From assembly GCF_030463535.1 (NCBI RefSeq), contig NC_132892.1, positions 27,831,841-27,895,840 of the forward strand: 64,000 nt of DNA, read 5' to 3'. Below the pieces are notes generated by a model, which was not told where the DNA came from, searched no databases, and was given only the letters and a program-made list of their open reading frames with translations. This document shows positions 1-64,000 of the stretch, in pieces. Each line of letters opens with the position of its first letter. The stretch's first letter is position 1. Both the position numbers and the translations under genes were made by a program. This DNA comes from Salminus brasiliensis. Its lineage: Eukaryota > Chordata > Actinopteri > Characiformes > Bryconidae.

Positions 1-403
1 TACGTAGTAACAATTACTGCATGTGTGCTTCTCGAAGAGAGACACAACCCCTACGAACAGTGGTCGCTTGCGTACCATAAGACAGCATCTCGACACGTTA
101 AACGTTCGACGCCCCTCGCCCGCTAACGTGTTCATTCCAATGTCGAGTTTGAAGCACTTGCGCCTCTTTTTTGTTGTTGTTTTTTTGTTGTTGTTGCTGC
201 TCTTCTAGTGAGCTTTCTGTCGTTTGTTTTTTTGTTGTTTGTTTTTTACTTAAAGTTCTTTGGTTTTGATCGTGTTTCTTGTCCTTCCCGTCTGTTTCCT
301 TGTCGCTCTTTCTTTCTTTCGCTTGCGCTTTTTGCTCATTTTGGTTTGCGCTCGGAGGAGCTACATTCATAGGCTGCTGCTGCTTGCTGGCGCCCTCTGA
401 TGG
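1..403 (-). other. igf2bp2: igf2bp2 3' UTR, partial
   Basis: This is sequence downstream of the stop codon. On the transcript strand it holds A-rich stretches built from AAC/AAG-like short repeats (the + strand shows GTT-rich tracts at about 165-260). No AATAAA was found on the minus strand here, so the UTR probably continues past the left edge. Confidence 0.7.
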
Positions 404-54081
<53,678 letters not shown>

Positions 54082-54328
54082 GATCCAGGGAAGGCACGAA
54101 ATGATAAAGGGAGGCGAATTACAAAGAAAAAGTAATGACAAAAAAAAAATGAACGAAATGTATATAAGCAGTCCTGCAGCGTTATAAGCAACTTTCGTCC
54201 AGCTGCTGTGACAACAACGTGCTCGTCAGCAAATAGCAACAACAACAAAATAAAGGATGTAAACAAAAAAAAGAAAAGCAACAATCCGGTTCAAGGCCCC
54301 CCCTCCTCCCCGGCATCAACTTGTAAAT

Positions 54329-54387
54329 CACTTTGTGTGTGTGTGAGAGTGTGTGTGTGTGTGTGAGAGTGTGTGTGTGTGTGTGTG
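54329..54387. repeat. (GT)n microsatellite upstream of igf2bp2
   Basis: GT runs split by two GAGA interruptions, about 250 nt upstream of the start codon. Confidence 0.9.
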
Positions 54388-55209
54388 ACTAAGGTTTAAA
54401 AAAATTCCCCACGTCACTCGCACTAAGGGCTGCCTACAGTCCTACAAGCGCCGCCTCGATGGAGGGAATCAAATCTATTACAATAAAACATCAAACATCA
54501 AAACATCAAAAAGATCAATAATAAGCCTCCCCCAGCACCGCACTGGAGCAGATCCACACAGACCTGTGGAGAAGATACAGAGGGAGAAAGAAGGGCAGCA
54601 GGAGGGGAAACTAAACGCCTATCATTTCAGGACACACCTATTTCACACCTTGTTTTGTGCTGGCAGTTATCAGTTGTTGCTGTTGTTGTGGCTGCCATCA
54701 CATCCACGTGGGTGGTTTTAAAGGAAAGGTGCACCAAAAGATTTACAGATTTACACCAAATTCACCCTCCAGTCTCCAAGACTAGACTGTGATTAGCTTG
54801 CTGTGATTGAGGGAGAGGGAGGACGAGCCAGGAGGAGAAGGGTGCTGTACTGATAAAGGCCTTTTATAGCATTGTAATCAGTACATTGGACAAAAGCCTG
54901 GAAATATGAAATATGTAAACTTGTAACTTCAATACAACTTACATAAAGATTATCTCAAGAAAACCTCAGCTTATCATGAGAACACAAGAAAAATAAGCTG
55001 TCATTAACAGAGTACAGTACAGGCAATTTTTTTAAATATTAAAAAATATTTAAAATCCACTAAACCAAGTATTTCAGCACTTCACTTCCTGACCACCAGT
55101 ATGTGGCAGGAACAAGGCAGGGGTTCCTAATAAAGTGGCGAGTGAATGTACACAATGTATATTATCGGCAGCCTTAAAAAGGTGGCTCCTCTATGGTTCT
55201 GTTTAGATC

Positions 55210-55610
55210 TACACTATATGGACAAAAGTATTGGGACACCCTCTCATTCATTGTTTCTCTCTGCTCTTGTTGGAGTAACCTGGAGTGTCCCTGCTGTCCA
55301 GAGAAGAACCACCTCACCTCATCCCCAACTCCATCATTCCAGAGAACACAGTTTCTCCACTGCTCCACAGCTCAATGCTGGGGGGGCTTTATACCCCTCT
55401 ACTAGCCCACGCCTGGCATTAGGCAGCATGGTGCATAATTAATGCTTATCTGATGCAGAGAACTCTATACTATTGGCAGCACTTCTCTACAGGGACTGGA
55501 CAAGCTCTGCATGTGCATTTGCACGTGTGTGTCAGCAAGAGGTGCAACTTAAAAGTTGCTGAATGCATTCATTAGAAGGGATGTCCAAATATATTTGGCC
55601 AGGTCATGTA
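55210..55610 (-). mobile_element. Tc1-derived MITE, copy k, between the two genes
   Basis: It starts TACACTATATGGACAAAAGT and ends GATGTCCAAATATATTTGGC. The body has CATTCCAGAGAACACAG and ATACCCCTCTACTAGCCC. Confidence 0.8.
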
Positions 55611-56090
55611 TCTTTGTTTTATAAATGCCAAAATAAATTAAAAGTGAAAAATTTTAATTCTAGGCCTATTATTTATGGTCATAATTAAGGTGGATTATTA
55701 CAGCAATTATTAATTATGCACAAATTAAATGGGCTATAAATTTAATTCAAGACAATCTAATCATCTGATTTGTAATACATGACATCTATAGATCATATTG
55801 ATTAGACATATTTGTACAATATGAGCTGTGGGTTGACTTTCACACATGCAAGAAGGTGCAACACTGACCGAGGTCAATAATGTTGTTTAATCCGACCAGA
55901 ATGCACAGGACTGCAGTATTAGTCTGTAAATGATGTGAAGTTACCATGTTACTCGTTTGGACCCCAGTAAAACAATGTTCAGGTTCCCTGTTGCCACAGC
56001 ACAGTCCTGCTGTATACGGTCAACACTGAGGTTTAATGAATGACCAAACTAAGACAATGGAAGAGGACCACAAAGTTGTAAAATGCAATG

Positions 56091-56096
56091 TTTATT
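56091..56096 (-). promoter_or_regulatory. Poly(A) signal AATAAA, probable main signal of tra2b
   Basis: A perfect AATAAA lies on the transcript strand about 1.48 kb after the tra2b stop, followed within 40 nt by TTTGTGG-type sequence. This is where the gene should end before the igf2bp2 promoter region. Confidence 0.55.
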
Positions 56097-56559
56097 CAAC
56101 ATAACAGACATTTACATGAGATACTGGCCATCTTATGTACCATTTAAATACGAGTATTGCTATTTCCCAGCAGGAATTTTGAATATTTAAAGGAGAACTC
56201 CAGCATTTTTCAGTCTAATCTCAGTGCTGCCTTTGTAGTGCAGTCAATTTACTGCATTTTGACATTCTTTATACTTGCTTATTTGAAAACACAAGCACTA
56301 TTTTGTGGAACACTTTAATTCATTCATTTTAATAAACGAATTCCATGAAAACTTTAGCTTTAAATATGTGTAATTAGCCTTTTCAGGCGTGGGACTAGTC
56401 TTGCAGCAGATGAATTTGCGGCAACATATTTTCAAGGTAGTGGTGTGAGCGGGGTTTTCACAGCATAGATCCCAGAAAATCTCAGAACAACATTCTCTAA
56501 TGTTTGTCTTTTCTTAAAACCTGTAAGTGTTCAAGATTGTTGGTTGTAGTTTTAATTAT

Positions 56560-56905
56560 TATTATAATTTTATTTGGTACTGCCAATTAACCCACTCGTT
56601 CGTAGCTCTAGGAACTAGCAGTGCTCTTGACACTAGGAGGGAAAGAACTCAACACAGGCCTTCTCTGATATGTGAGGCCAGCCACCACCTCTTTTAGAAC
56701 TGCGGCTGATGTGGCATCAGCAGTGCCGGCCTACATCGCTTATGAGTGATGGGGGGGGGGAAGAGAGGGTCATCTGCGCTCCCGGCGAGAGCACAGTCAA
56801 TTATGCTCTCTCTGACTCTGGCTACTGATGGCAAAGCGGAATAGCGTGCGATTCCGCCATAGGGCAGTGCATTACACTGCTGAGCCACTCAGAGCCCCGT
56901 AGTTT
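56560..56905 (-). mobile_element. tRNA-type SINE-like repeat in the tra2b 3' UTR
   Basis: Read on the minus strand it begins GGGGCTCTGAGTGGCTCAGC (A-box-like) with a degraded B box. It ends GGGTTAATTGGCAGTACC followed by an A-rich tail. The tail resembles that of the repeat at 30780-31070. It lies in sense with tra2b. Family name unknown. Confidence 0.5.
56569..56574 (-). promoter_or_regulatory. Poly(A) signal AATAAA carried by the SINE tail
   Basis: A perfect AATAAA sits in the A-rich 3' tail of the SINE-like repeat within the tra2b 3' UTR. Use of it would shorten the UTR by about 480 nt. Confidence 0.35.
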
Positions 56906-57578
56906 CAATTCTTCTTATATCAGACACATTTATTCACAGAATTCTGAACTGTCCCAATGCTTCCTATTATTACGTCGGTTTTAGACAACAACTTTGTTTT
57001 GTTGTTTTCTAATTCTAAAACGGTCCGTGTTAAACTGACGGTACACTTACAGACGTGCCAAATAGAGAATTAGCTGAAACCATCTGGAGCCTCCCTTTAA
57101 CTGTGAACTGGAATCTGTCCAGTGTTGAGTAAGAAGGCAAAAAGGGGCTTTTGCCATTTGACATCTGAGAAAGTTAGAAACCCCCGCTTCTTAAACCCTC
57201 CCCCTCCCCCTCCAAGATTGGGGAATCCTTAACTGCCTGGGAAACTGTTGGGGTATTGGGACAGAACACACATCTCAATATAAAGACTATATCATCAAAC
57301 AAGGCCTGCAGTCAAACAGATCAGGACACAAACGACTACTAGCATGTAGCAAGGAAAGTGGAAGGTAGACACAGCTCATCCTACGCAAGACTATCAGACA
57401 GGATGAGCATTAAGCTAACCAAAATATCAAGTGTCTTAAAATACACAAACTCAAAAGCATACATACAAAGAAACGAAAGAAAAAGAAAGAAACAAAATAT
57501 CCTTCCATTATTCACTGTTTATATGAATAAAAACTAAATCCCTCCTTCCGAATGGACACAGTAACATCTGCTTCTTCT

Positions 57579-57589
57579 TCAGTAGCGCC
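57579..57589 (-). CDS. tra2b: tra2b last coding exon (RRY stop)
   Basis: Only 11 coding nt are present: the end of one Arg codon, Arg, Tyr and TGA (57579-57581), after the acceptor CCAACAG. The phase matches the preceding donor and reproduces the family's invariant PRRY C-terminus. The rest of the exon is 3' UTR. Confidence 0.94.
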
Positions 57590-59859
57590 CTGTTGGGAAT
57601 GAACAGAGATTCAGGTTAGAGCAAAGCACTTGGAAAAGACAAGCCGCAATACAATACGGCATATTGCCACAGTCCTGCCCTCCTCCACGATAAAATGCAC
57701 AGAGAAAAGAAAACACAAAAAGTGACCTCATCTACATTTTATGGGGAATGTGTCTGTTTACAAAGTCCGACCACTAATGAGTGGTTTTACTTACGTGGGG
57801 AGTACGACCGCGACCGAGAGCGTGACCTGTACCCTCCGCGGCTGTAGTAGGGTGACGGAGACCTGCGCCTACACACACAGAGGGGGGGAAAAAAAGTCAA
57901 AAGGTCAACACAGGGCTGACTGATTTACCAAATAATGAACTTAAAAAAACTATAATAAATAAATAAATAACACCATTTTAATATGTAAAGGGTCCTTCAC
58001 CTCGCTGAATGGTTATTTCCGATTATGGAAAATGTGAGGGAAAAGCCAGACCAACACAGGGCCGACATGCTTATTTACATATATCCATTTAAAATTATAT
58101 GTAAAAAATATAAATGTTAAATAAAAAATAATTCTGGAAGAACTGAAGTCATGTCTGTGTAAAACCACACATCAACATGTGCAAAGGGTTCTCCACCTAG
58201 GTCTGTCACAATAATTACATTACTGACTTATCTTACAACAAATAAACGACATATCGTACAATCTATGGCTGTGTTCACATTACCAGACAGAAGTGTGTCA
58301 AATCAGACTTGTTGCCTTAATGTGAGACGAACCTGATTTATTTCAGGGCTGTTCAGACGTGTCAAATCAGATCTTTTCAACTCAGAATTGAGCCACTTTC
58401 ATAAGTGAAAATCTGGTCATATTTCATAGGACCGATGAATGTCATGAATGTGGACGTCAGATTGTGCATTTCTGCCTGTATGCCTGCGCTCAGTGCTGTA
58501 GCCATCAGCCAGAACCGGCAGCATGGAAAAAGGAATGGAGGTGATGTGGATGAACGCATCAGTGTGCATGCGTGTGGTTTCGGGGACATATATAGGACAT
58601 TTATGAATGTGAAAAGTCAAGAGCCAAATCAGACCTCAGCAAAAAGTGGGAAAGGGATTAATGAGGTCTGTAATGTGAATGTAGCCTATTTTGCAGTCCA
58701 CAGTATCGGCCACTGTGTGAAAGAGCTGGGATCGCAACTTTATTTTATTAATGTTTTATTTATTTAGGATATGTAAAACATTTTTATATTTCAATGTGTG
58801 AATATTCTTAATAAAAGAAAGTTCCCTGCTCTTTAATAGGGCTGAACTGAATGATTGTCAATATGTGGAATAAAATAAAATGCTTGTTTATCACAATTTC
58901 TGGGACCTACCTCTGGGACCTTTTCTGTTATGGAAAACATGTAGGACTTGTATACGGGTCTTTACAGAATAGAGGACTCTAAAAAGCACCAGACAGCAGT
59001 CCTCTATGGTTCAGAGTTAATAAAGCAATAAGCCACGAGAGGCCGAATGTCGCTGATTTGATCAATGTGTGAACACAAATTATGATAACCTACACCCTGC
59101 TCGATTCATCTATTTATTTACAATAAACTATTCCTCCAAACAACACAGTCCATTAGCAGTGAGCACTGTTGCTAGGCAACCAGGGCGAAGGTTTAACTAT
59201 AATAACGTAGCGTTGTGACTCCATGTGTATTTAAGATTTTTAGTTGAGCAGAAATGCATAGATTCTTCCTCTCTCTGAAGAGACGCTTACTCTAAATGCA
59301 CTCTAACAGACTTTTCCACAGGCATCTGCGCCCCCACTGAAACTCACAGTCAACAGCTCTGATTCCACGGGTTTGCTCGTTTTCTGGCTAAGCTAAGACA
59401 TTAATAATGGCATCGTTTTGGATCGAAGAGGAGTTACTTATTGCCAAAAACCCCAGAGTACACTTTAGACAAAGAGATGCAGTGGCTACCAGGCTAACTT
59501 TAACCTGGTGGTTATCGCCCCTGTGCAAACCAAGTAAAGATCTTTAACTATTTTAGATTTTTTTTTTTCTTGTCCACCGGTAGAGCTCTGATACGAGTGC
59601 TCAGGGACTAAACATGGCACCTTTTTACCCCAACATATGAAAACTACCTAGAAAAGTAGGTGTGTGAATCCGGACAGATCGCAGGGTTCAGTCAAAAACA
59701 GTAGGTAACTCTGGATGTAATGGTCTCAGAGGAACGATCTGGACAGGAAATAAGTCACAGGAGCCCCCGTGAAAAAGAGAATTACCCCAGGACCCCAAAT
59801 ATATTTAACCCCACCTGAATAGAGCTTAACATTCAAGTCTTCATCATTCCCCGTTTATC

Positions 59860-59892
<33 letters not shown>

Positions 59893-62301
59893 AGACCTGT
59901 TGATTTGTTCGGTGGTGTTTCAACCGGTTATTTTTTTACAGCTGCCAACAGCGGAGAGTTGAGGTGTCCTGGAATGCTTGGTCGGAGTGCTCTGGCCTTA
60001 AAGGAAGAGTTGCAAGAAGTACAGGACTAGCCTGGGGCTTTTTAGCCTTCAGTATTCGCTTAATAAATGCTGTGAATTATATTCGCAATAACCAATCCTC
60101 CAGTCAGTAATCAATGTTTAAAATAGAGGCACATTAATATGGAATTATAATCATTTGATCATTAAGATCAATTAAGCTGAATTATTATAATGATTAAAAG
60201 TATCAAATACAATCAGATATTTTAGATATTTCAGAATTCAACTGATTTACTTGTATATAACTTGATATTTATTTGTTTAAAGTGCAAACTGGGACTGCGC
60301 TCAATAAATGTTAAATCTTACTAGAATGCACAAGACTGAAGTCTTAAGTCATTAATTCATGGGAAGTTACCAAGTTATTAAATTGACCCCCCCAAAAAAA
60401 AAAAAGGTTCAGATATCCTGTTGCAACAACATAGCAAGGTTGTACACAGTCTGAAGGGAAGTTCTATAATTGACAAAGCCAAAACTGAATGGGCAGACCT
60501 CTGCAGAAAACCACTATCTGCTTTGTTTTTTTAACAATGTGATGTTTGCAATAATCTTAGAACCTACTGGGAGTTCACATTACTGCTCTAAGACGACCGC
60601 ACTTCTACATGCAGCATTCAAACTATCTTTAGTTATGCCTCCTGCATGTTAAAGGTTTTCTTGCTGTAATGAATGCACTTCAGCTCAGGAAGCGGTTGTT
60701 AATTGGCTGATTAGTGGCATCAGATCTGTTTAAGCCTTATCCACTGCCCCCCCTGCAAGTTAAACATAGTAAATAAGATAATACACAACAAACATTATCC
60801 CCCCAACAAAAAAAAGGCACAATCACCAACCTGTACGATCTGTAGCATTCTCTGTCATCATAGCGGTCATAGCCCCGTTCATACCCTCGATCATAATAAT
60901 CTCTAGAGCGGCTGGCGGAGATGCTGGGTCTTCCTCCTCCACTGCAAGTACGTGTACAACACAGAGAGAGATGTTTGAGTTGTGGAGATCTAGATCAGTG
61001 TTAAGGTCTAAGTTCTGGAGAACACTTACTAGGTGGGTCGTCCCATGTAGATGCCAGGAGTGGGGGTGTGTGGCCTCTGAGTAATAGAATAGTCCACTCT
61101 GATACGTCGCCCGTCCAGCTCCATGCCATTAGCTCGCTCTTTTGCCTAATCACAGAAGAAGAGGTAGTTTTAGAAAAATAGAAACACCGCTGTATGGCTT
61201 TGGATGGGTGAAGAATGTATTGTCCGTACAGCCTAACAAGCTGAATGGGCGCAACTTAAAGCAGCTGAATGCATTCATTAGAAGGGGTGTCCACAAACAT
61301 TTGGACATATTGTATTTACTCTATTGCCTGAAATAACAGGCAATTAAAACAATACTCTTTTAGTACTTTAACATTTGAAAATAGCACCAGAATCGCCAGT
61401 GACTAATTTTCTGGGATCACTCACCTCCCTGGAGTCTTCCCTGTTCTCGAAGTAGACGAATGCGAAGCCTCGCGATCGGCGTGACTGCTGATCGTAGACG
61501 ATGCTGACGCTGCTCAGGGGGCCGTATTTGGAGAACACCTCTCTCAGGTCTCTCTCTGTGGTGTAAAGACTCAGGCCAAATACACCCAGGCAGCAGTTGG
61601 GGTCAGGATTCGCCTACAGCCAAACAGAGTGACTTACATGTGAATCATGTTACTCAGGCAGGAGAATGTGGAGTTGGGAGTCTTACCCAGGAACTCTTAT
61701 TGGTGTAGTGTGGTTAACATGCTTGGCCAGGGAATTAAACCCCAGTATGCCACAGGGAAGGTGGTGTTACCAACTACACTACACTAAGATTTACACCTTT
61801 CTGCACACTCTCTGAAGAAGCCGTCAGTGTACACAGATCAGGAAACAGACCTACCTACCCAAATCCTAACTATCAGGTAATATCATAACTTAATTGGTCT
61901 CAAATTTTAATACCAATAACTACTCTCTATTCTGATTATTGTAAATAAAATAATGGACCTTATGTATGAGTATGTCATGATCCTACGGTCCTAGGTCACT
62001 ATTGCGTGGGTAGTGGAAAATACTGTAAATTTGAGTTGATCTCAGGTCAGCATAACAAGACCCACTTCCAGCCTTATTATACTTTGAGAACACCGAATCA
62101 TAATATATCATCAATGTCACACAAAACATTTTTCACTTGTTGACATGATGTGAATCTGACAGTTGTTCTTTATCATGATGACTGGACCTACAGAAACGCT
62201 CCAAAACTACTTGAAATTCAATTTTGTCTATTGATGATACCATCAACCAATGGAGACTAGTGGTACTACCTACCTACCTACCTACCTACCTACATATACA
62301 T

Positions 62302-62341
<40 letters not shown>

Positions 62342-63467
62342 CCTAGATCAGCAGTTGAACTGCAATAAACAACTTGTGTGTATTTGTACGAGTATAGCTG
62401 TAGCACATGAGGAAAGCTGAAGTGGCTTTTAGTTAACTGCGGGATGCAACCCTATTCACTCCACTTGAGACCAGCCAAGGGCAACATTACTGCTAAGCAT
62501 TAAAAAAACATAAAAAAAACATCTGACATTTCAGAGCCTCTAAATTAGCTATGGTTTTGACGTCTGCCTTGGGCCAGTGGATGACCTTTGATCATCTGAG
62601 AACATTCAGGAGAACACCCCATAATCAAAGGCTGCACACGACAGTGCGGCTACAAGTGCATAAGTGAGGGAGCAAAACAAACATTTAACAATGGACTAAA
62701 ACAAACCATAACTGAGCTGATACAGCAACGCTGAAGAATCATACCTTTTATGACAGGACTTCTTCGAGAGCAGTGGTTTTATATAGGAACATTAAAAGCT
62801 CCGCCTGAACACAAGGAAAACCCCTTGTAGCCTGATTGTTCTTCACAGAACTGAGAGCTCATACCCGATTGCCAACGTGCCGCCTGCGGTTAGACATCGG
62901 AGAATGGCTGTGGCTTCGCCGCCGGCGGTACTCGCGGCTGTACGACCGACTGCGAGAGTGCCGTCGGCGAGAGTGAGAGCGTGAGCGAGAATGTGAGCGA
63001 GAGTAGTGCCGCCGCGAGCTCCGACGGGAATGAGACCTGTAGCCAGAAAAGACAAAAGGTATAATTAAAGGCATCATCATTAAACTCCTACAGCTACATA
63101 CTCTACCTGCACACACTGGCTTGCTACTAATACAAGAAGCTGCATCAGCGAATATCGAGCCAGTGACTTCATCGTTTCACTTTTTGACAATATGATTCTG
63201 ACCATTCTTATTTACACTGGGTTACAATTCATGACGAATGGACCAATGGAAATGCTCTGAAAGTTTTTTATTAAACCATTTACCCTCGTAAACATGTACC
63301 ACCCAGCGCTTTTTAAACGATTGCTACCTGGACTTGGATCTGGACCTGGAGCGGGATTTAGATCTGGAATGATGGGACCCATCTTTAGACCCTTCTGGAG
63401 ACCGTCTCGGGGATTCGCTGTTGGACTTTGCGGAGCCTCTTGGACTCCGGCTCCTAGACCGGGACTC
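57579..63467 (-). CDS. tra2b: Transformer-2 beta splicing regulator, seven of eight or so coding exons
   Basis: The product is a nuclear SR-like protein that binds purine-rich (GAA-type) exonic enhancers and promotes exon inclusion. The visible part totals 813 nt (270 residues plus stop). It comprises an N-terminal RS domain (first 104 residues or so), one RRM with RNP2 LGVFGL (about 113-118) and RNP1 RGFAFVYF (about 152-159), a Tyr/Gly/Arg-rich linker, and a short C-terminal RS domain ending SYSPRRY. The first coding exon (about a dozen residues in vertebrates) lies beyond 64000. [33 protein letters not shown] and [16 protein letters not shown] point to tra2b rather than tra2a. Confidence 0.95.
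57795..57868 (-). CDS. tra2b: tra2b coding exon (RS domain 2)
   Basis: This 74-nt exon encodes [20 protein letters not shown], then SYSP and one base of the next Arg. The acceptor is TGTGTAG after a C/T tract; the donor is CCAC|GTAAGT. Confidence 0.96.
57869..60830 (-). other. tra2b: tra2b intron between linker exon and RS2 exon
   Basis: This 3-kb intron holds a MITE (58267-58686), a (TAA)n run (about 59858-59890) and otherwise AT-rich DNA. No extra exon was recognised. Confidence 0.6.
58267..58686. mobile_element. MITE with 17-nt imperfect terminal inverted repeats
   Basis: The left end GGCTGTGTTCACATTAC and right end GTAATGTGAATGTAGCC match as inverted repeats at 14 of 17 positions. Both ends are bordered by TAT. 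The interior repeats GTGTCAAATCAGA and has no transposase. Superfamily uncertain (hAT or Harbinger type). Confidence 0.6.
60831..60941 (-). CDS. tra2b: tra2b coding exon (Tyr/Gly/Arg linker)
   Basis: This 111-nt exon encodes [20 protein letters not shown], then [16 protein letters not shown]. The acceptor is CTTGCAG and the donor ACAG|GTTGGT. It lacks the long glycine run found in mammalian TRA2B in this region; only GGG remains. Confidence 0.94.
61030..61145 (-). CDS. tra2b: tra2b coding exon (RRM end and linker)
   Basis: This 116-nt exon encodes [20 protein letters not shown], then [18 protein letters not shown] and two bases of Tyr. The donor is CCTA|GTAAGT; reading through it would give TAG, so intron retention here would end translation at once. 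The acceptor is GATTAG. Confidence 0.96.
61250..61315 (-). mobile_element. Tc1-derived MITE end fragment, copy l
   Basis: Only the terminal part remains: GAATGCATTCATTAGAAGGG then TCCACAAACATTTGGACAT. It lies in a 279-nt tra2b intron. Confidence 0.7.
61425..61613 (-). CDS. tra2b: tra2b coding exon (RRM, main part)
   Basis: This 189-nt phase 0-0 exon encodes [20 protein letters not shown], then [38 protein letters not shown] and EDSRE. Both RNP motifs are intact. The acceptor is GGCTGTAG and the donor GAG|GTGAGT. Confidence 0.97.
61614..62864 (-). other. tra2b: tra2b intron between RS1 and RRM exons
   Basis: It contains a dispersed-repeat copy (about 62133-62225) and a compound microsatellite of TACC, TACATA and TA units (62264-62341). 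No other feature was seen. Confidence 0.6.
62865..63036 (-). CDS. tra2b: tra2b coding exon (RS domain 1, second part)
   Basis: This 172-nt exon encodes [18 protein letters not shown], then [20 protein letters not shown] and RRRHVGNR. It is dense in Arg-Ser and His-Ser dipeptides. The acceptor is GGCTACAG and the donor CGG|GTATGA. The HVGNR ending leads directly into ANPDPN of the next exon. Confidence 0.95.
63328..63467 (-). CDS. tra2b: tra2b coding exon (RS domain 1, first visible)
   Basis: This 140-nt exon encodes [28 protein letters not shown] and [15 protein letters not shown]. It matches the start of the second coding segment in vertebrate TRA2B (ESRS...). The acceptor is TGCGCAG and the donor TCCAG|GTAGCA. 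It enters in phase 0, fitting a 36-nt-like first coding exon off the edge. Confidence 0.92.
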
Positions 63468-64000
63468 CTGCGCAAATCAGAGCAGATTAGCACCCCGAAA
63501 GCAGACAGAACCTTCTAAGTCATGGCTCCAGGCCTGTTTACTGGTTAAGCATGTTGACAACACAACTAACTGACTCCAGGATTCATGTTGCCTAAACATC
63601 AAGATAAACATAAGTGATGGTCTTAAATCTAGTCCTAGAATGGACATCTGAAGTTGTGGCGTCATTTTGTAGTCACTGATTGGGCCCAGATAAGAAACTC
63701 TAGGCCTGGTTCTTGCTCAGGTCTTTTCAATTTGGGGGAAAAATGAAAAGCGTTTGTTGACAGGCCACCGCAACAAAATGCCCAAAACAAGCCAGCAAAC
63801 CATATTGGGTTAAGAGGGTTGAGAGGCTTTGGAAGCAGTAGAGTGCAACCTGAGTAGAGGGCGTTATACATTAATGAGCCAAAACATTAAGACGAAGTAC
63901 ATAACTTCGATTACTCTGTTTCAACTGGAAAAGTCAAGGTCTTGGATGCCTTTTAGAGAGTAACTTAACAGTCACTTCTTGTAGCCATAGTGCTGGATGC
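63468..64000 (-). other. tra2b: tra2b intron 1, partial
   Basis: 533 nt upstream of the first visible coding exon. No exon-like segment with GAA-rich enhancers was recognised. The first coding exon lies further right. Confidence 0.5.

Larger units (their letters stand above)
54082..56069. other. igf2bp2 5' flank and intergenic DNA
   Basis: The 5' UTR and promoter of igf2bp2 should lie just right of 54081, but no TATA box or start site could be fixed. The stretch holds a (GT)n tract (54329-54387), a short 3' remnant of the Tc1-type family seen at 14754-16114 (about 55120-55150), and a Tc1-derived MITE (55210-55610). The remainder is AT-rich with no recognised gene. Confidence 0.6.
56070..57578 (-). 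other. tra2b: tra2b 3' UTR, inferred
   Basis: The stop is at 57579, and the transcript strand shows AATAAA at 56091-56096 followed by a T/G-rich stretch. This gives a UTR of about 1.5 kb. The left limit is inferred. A SINE-like repeat occupies about 56560-56905. Confidence 0.6.

Overview
This window is vertebrate nuclear DNA, most likely from a teleost fish. Genes are split by spliceosomal introns with GT/AG borders. Introns are packed with Tc1/mariner-type transposons, miniature inverted-repeat elements (MITEs), tRNA-derived SINEs, CA/GA/AT microsatellites and long minisatellites. The repeats look ostariophysan-like, but the species cannot be fixed from the sequence alone.

Two protein-coding genes are present, both on the minus strand. 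The first is igf2bp2 (IMP2), whose complete coding sequence I assembled as 16 exons from the start codon at 54081 down to the stop at 404. It totals 1,821 coding nt and 606 residues, with every splice phase consistent. It is an mRNA-binding protein with two RRMs and four KH domains. The second is tra2b (Transformer-2 beta), an RS-domain splicing regulator with one RRM. Seven coding exons lie between 63467 and 57579; the exon holding its start codon lies beyond the right edge. Its 3' UTR probably runs to about 56.07 kb. The tra2b-igf2bp2 order and orientation match the human IGF2BP2-TRA2B neighbourhood, and the paralogous IGF2BP3-TRA2A pair is the alternative that was considered and rejected.

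Layout from left to right: igf2bp2 3' UTR (1-403); exons 16 to 3 (404-26183); the very large intron 2 (26184-52642), which holds most of the repeats; exons 2 and 1 (52643-54081); 5' flank and intergenic DNA (54082 to about 56070); tra2b 3' UTR and exons (about 56070-63467); part of tra2b intron 1 (63468-64000). Both genes encode nuclear/cytoplasmic RNA-binding proteins. Nothing here suggests an operon-like or novel multi-gene system.

The observations most worth a second look concern non-coding structure and gene detail. Two related minisatellites flank the 49-nt exon 3. The 3' splice site of exon 12 is preceded by a long (TG)n tract, and those of exons 5 and 6 by (CT)n tracts. The region between RRM2 and KH1 lacks the serine-proline motif that mTOR phosphorylates in mammalian IMP2. 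A two-monomer 'binary' minisatellite and a pair of perfect hairpins lie in intron 2. A SINE supplying a spare poly(A) signal lies in the tra2b 3' UTR. A dispersed repeat family with at least seven copies is present that I could not name.
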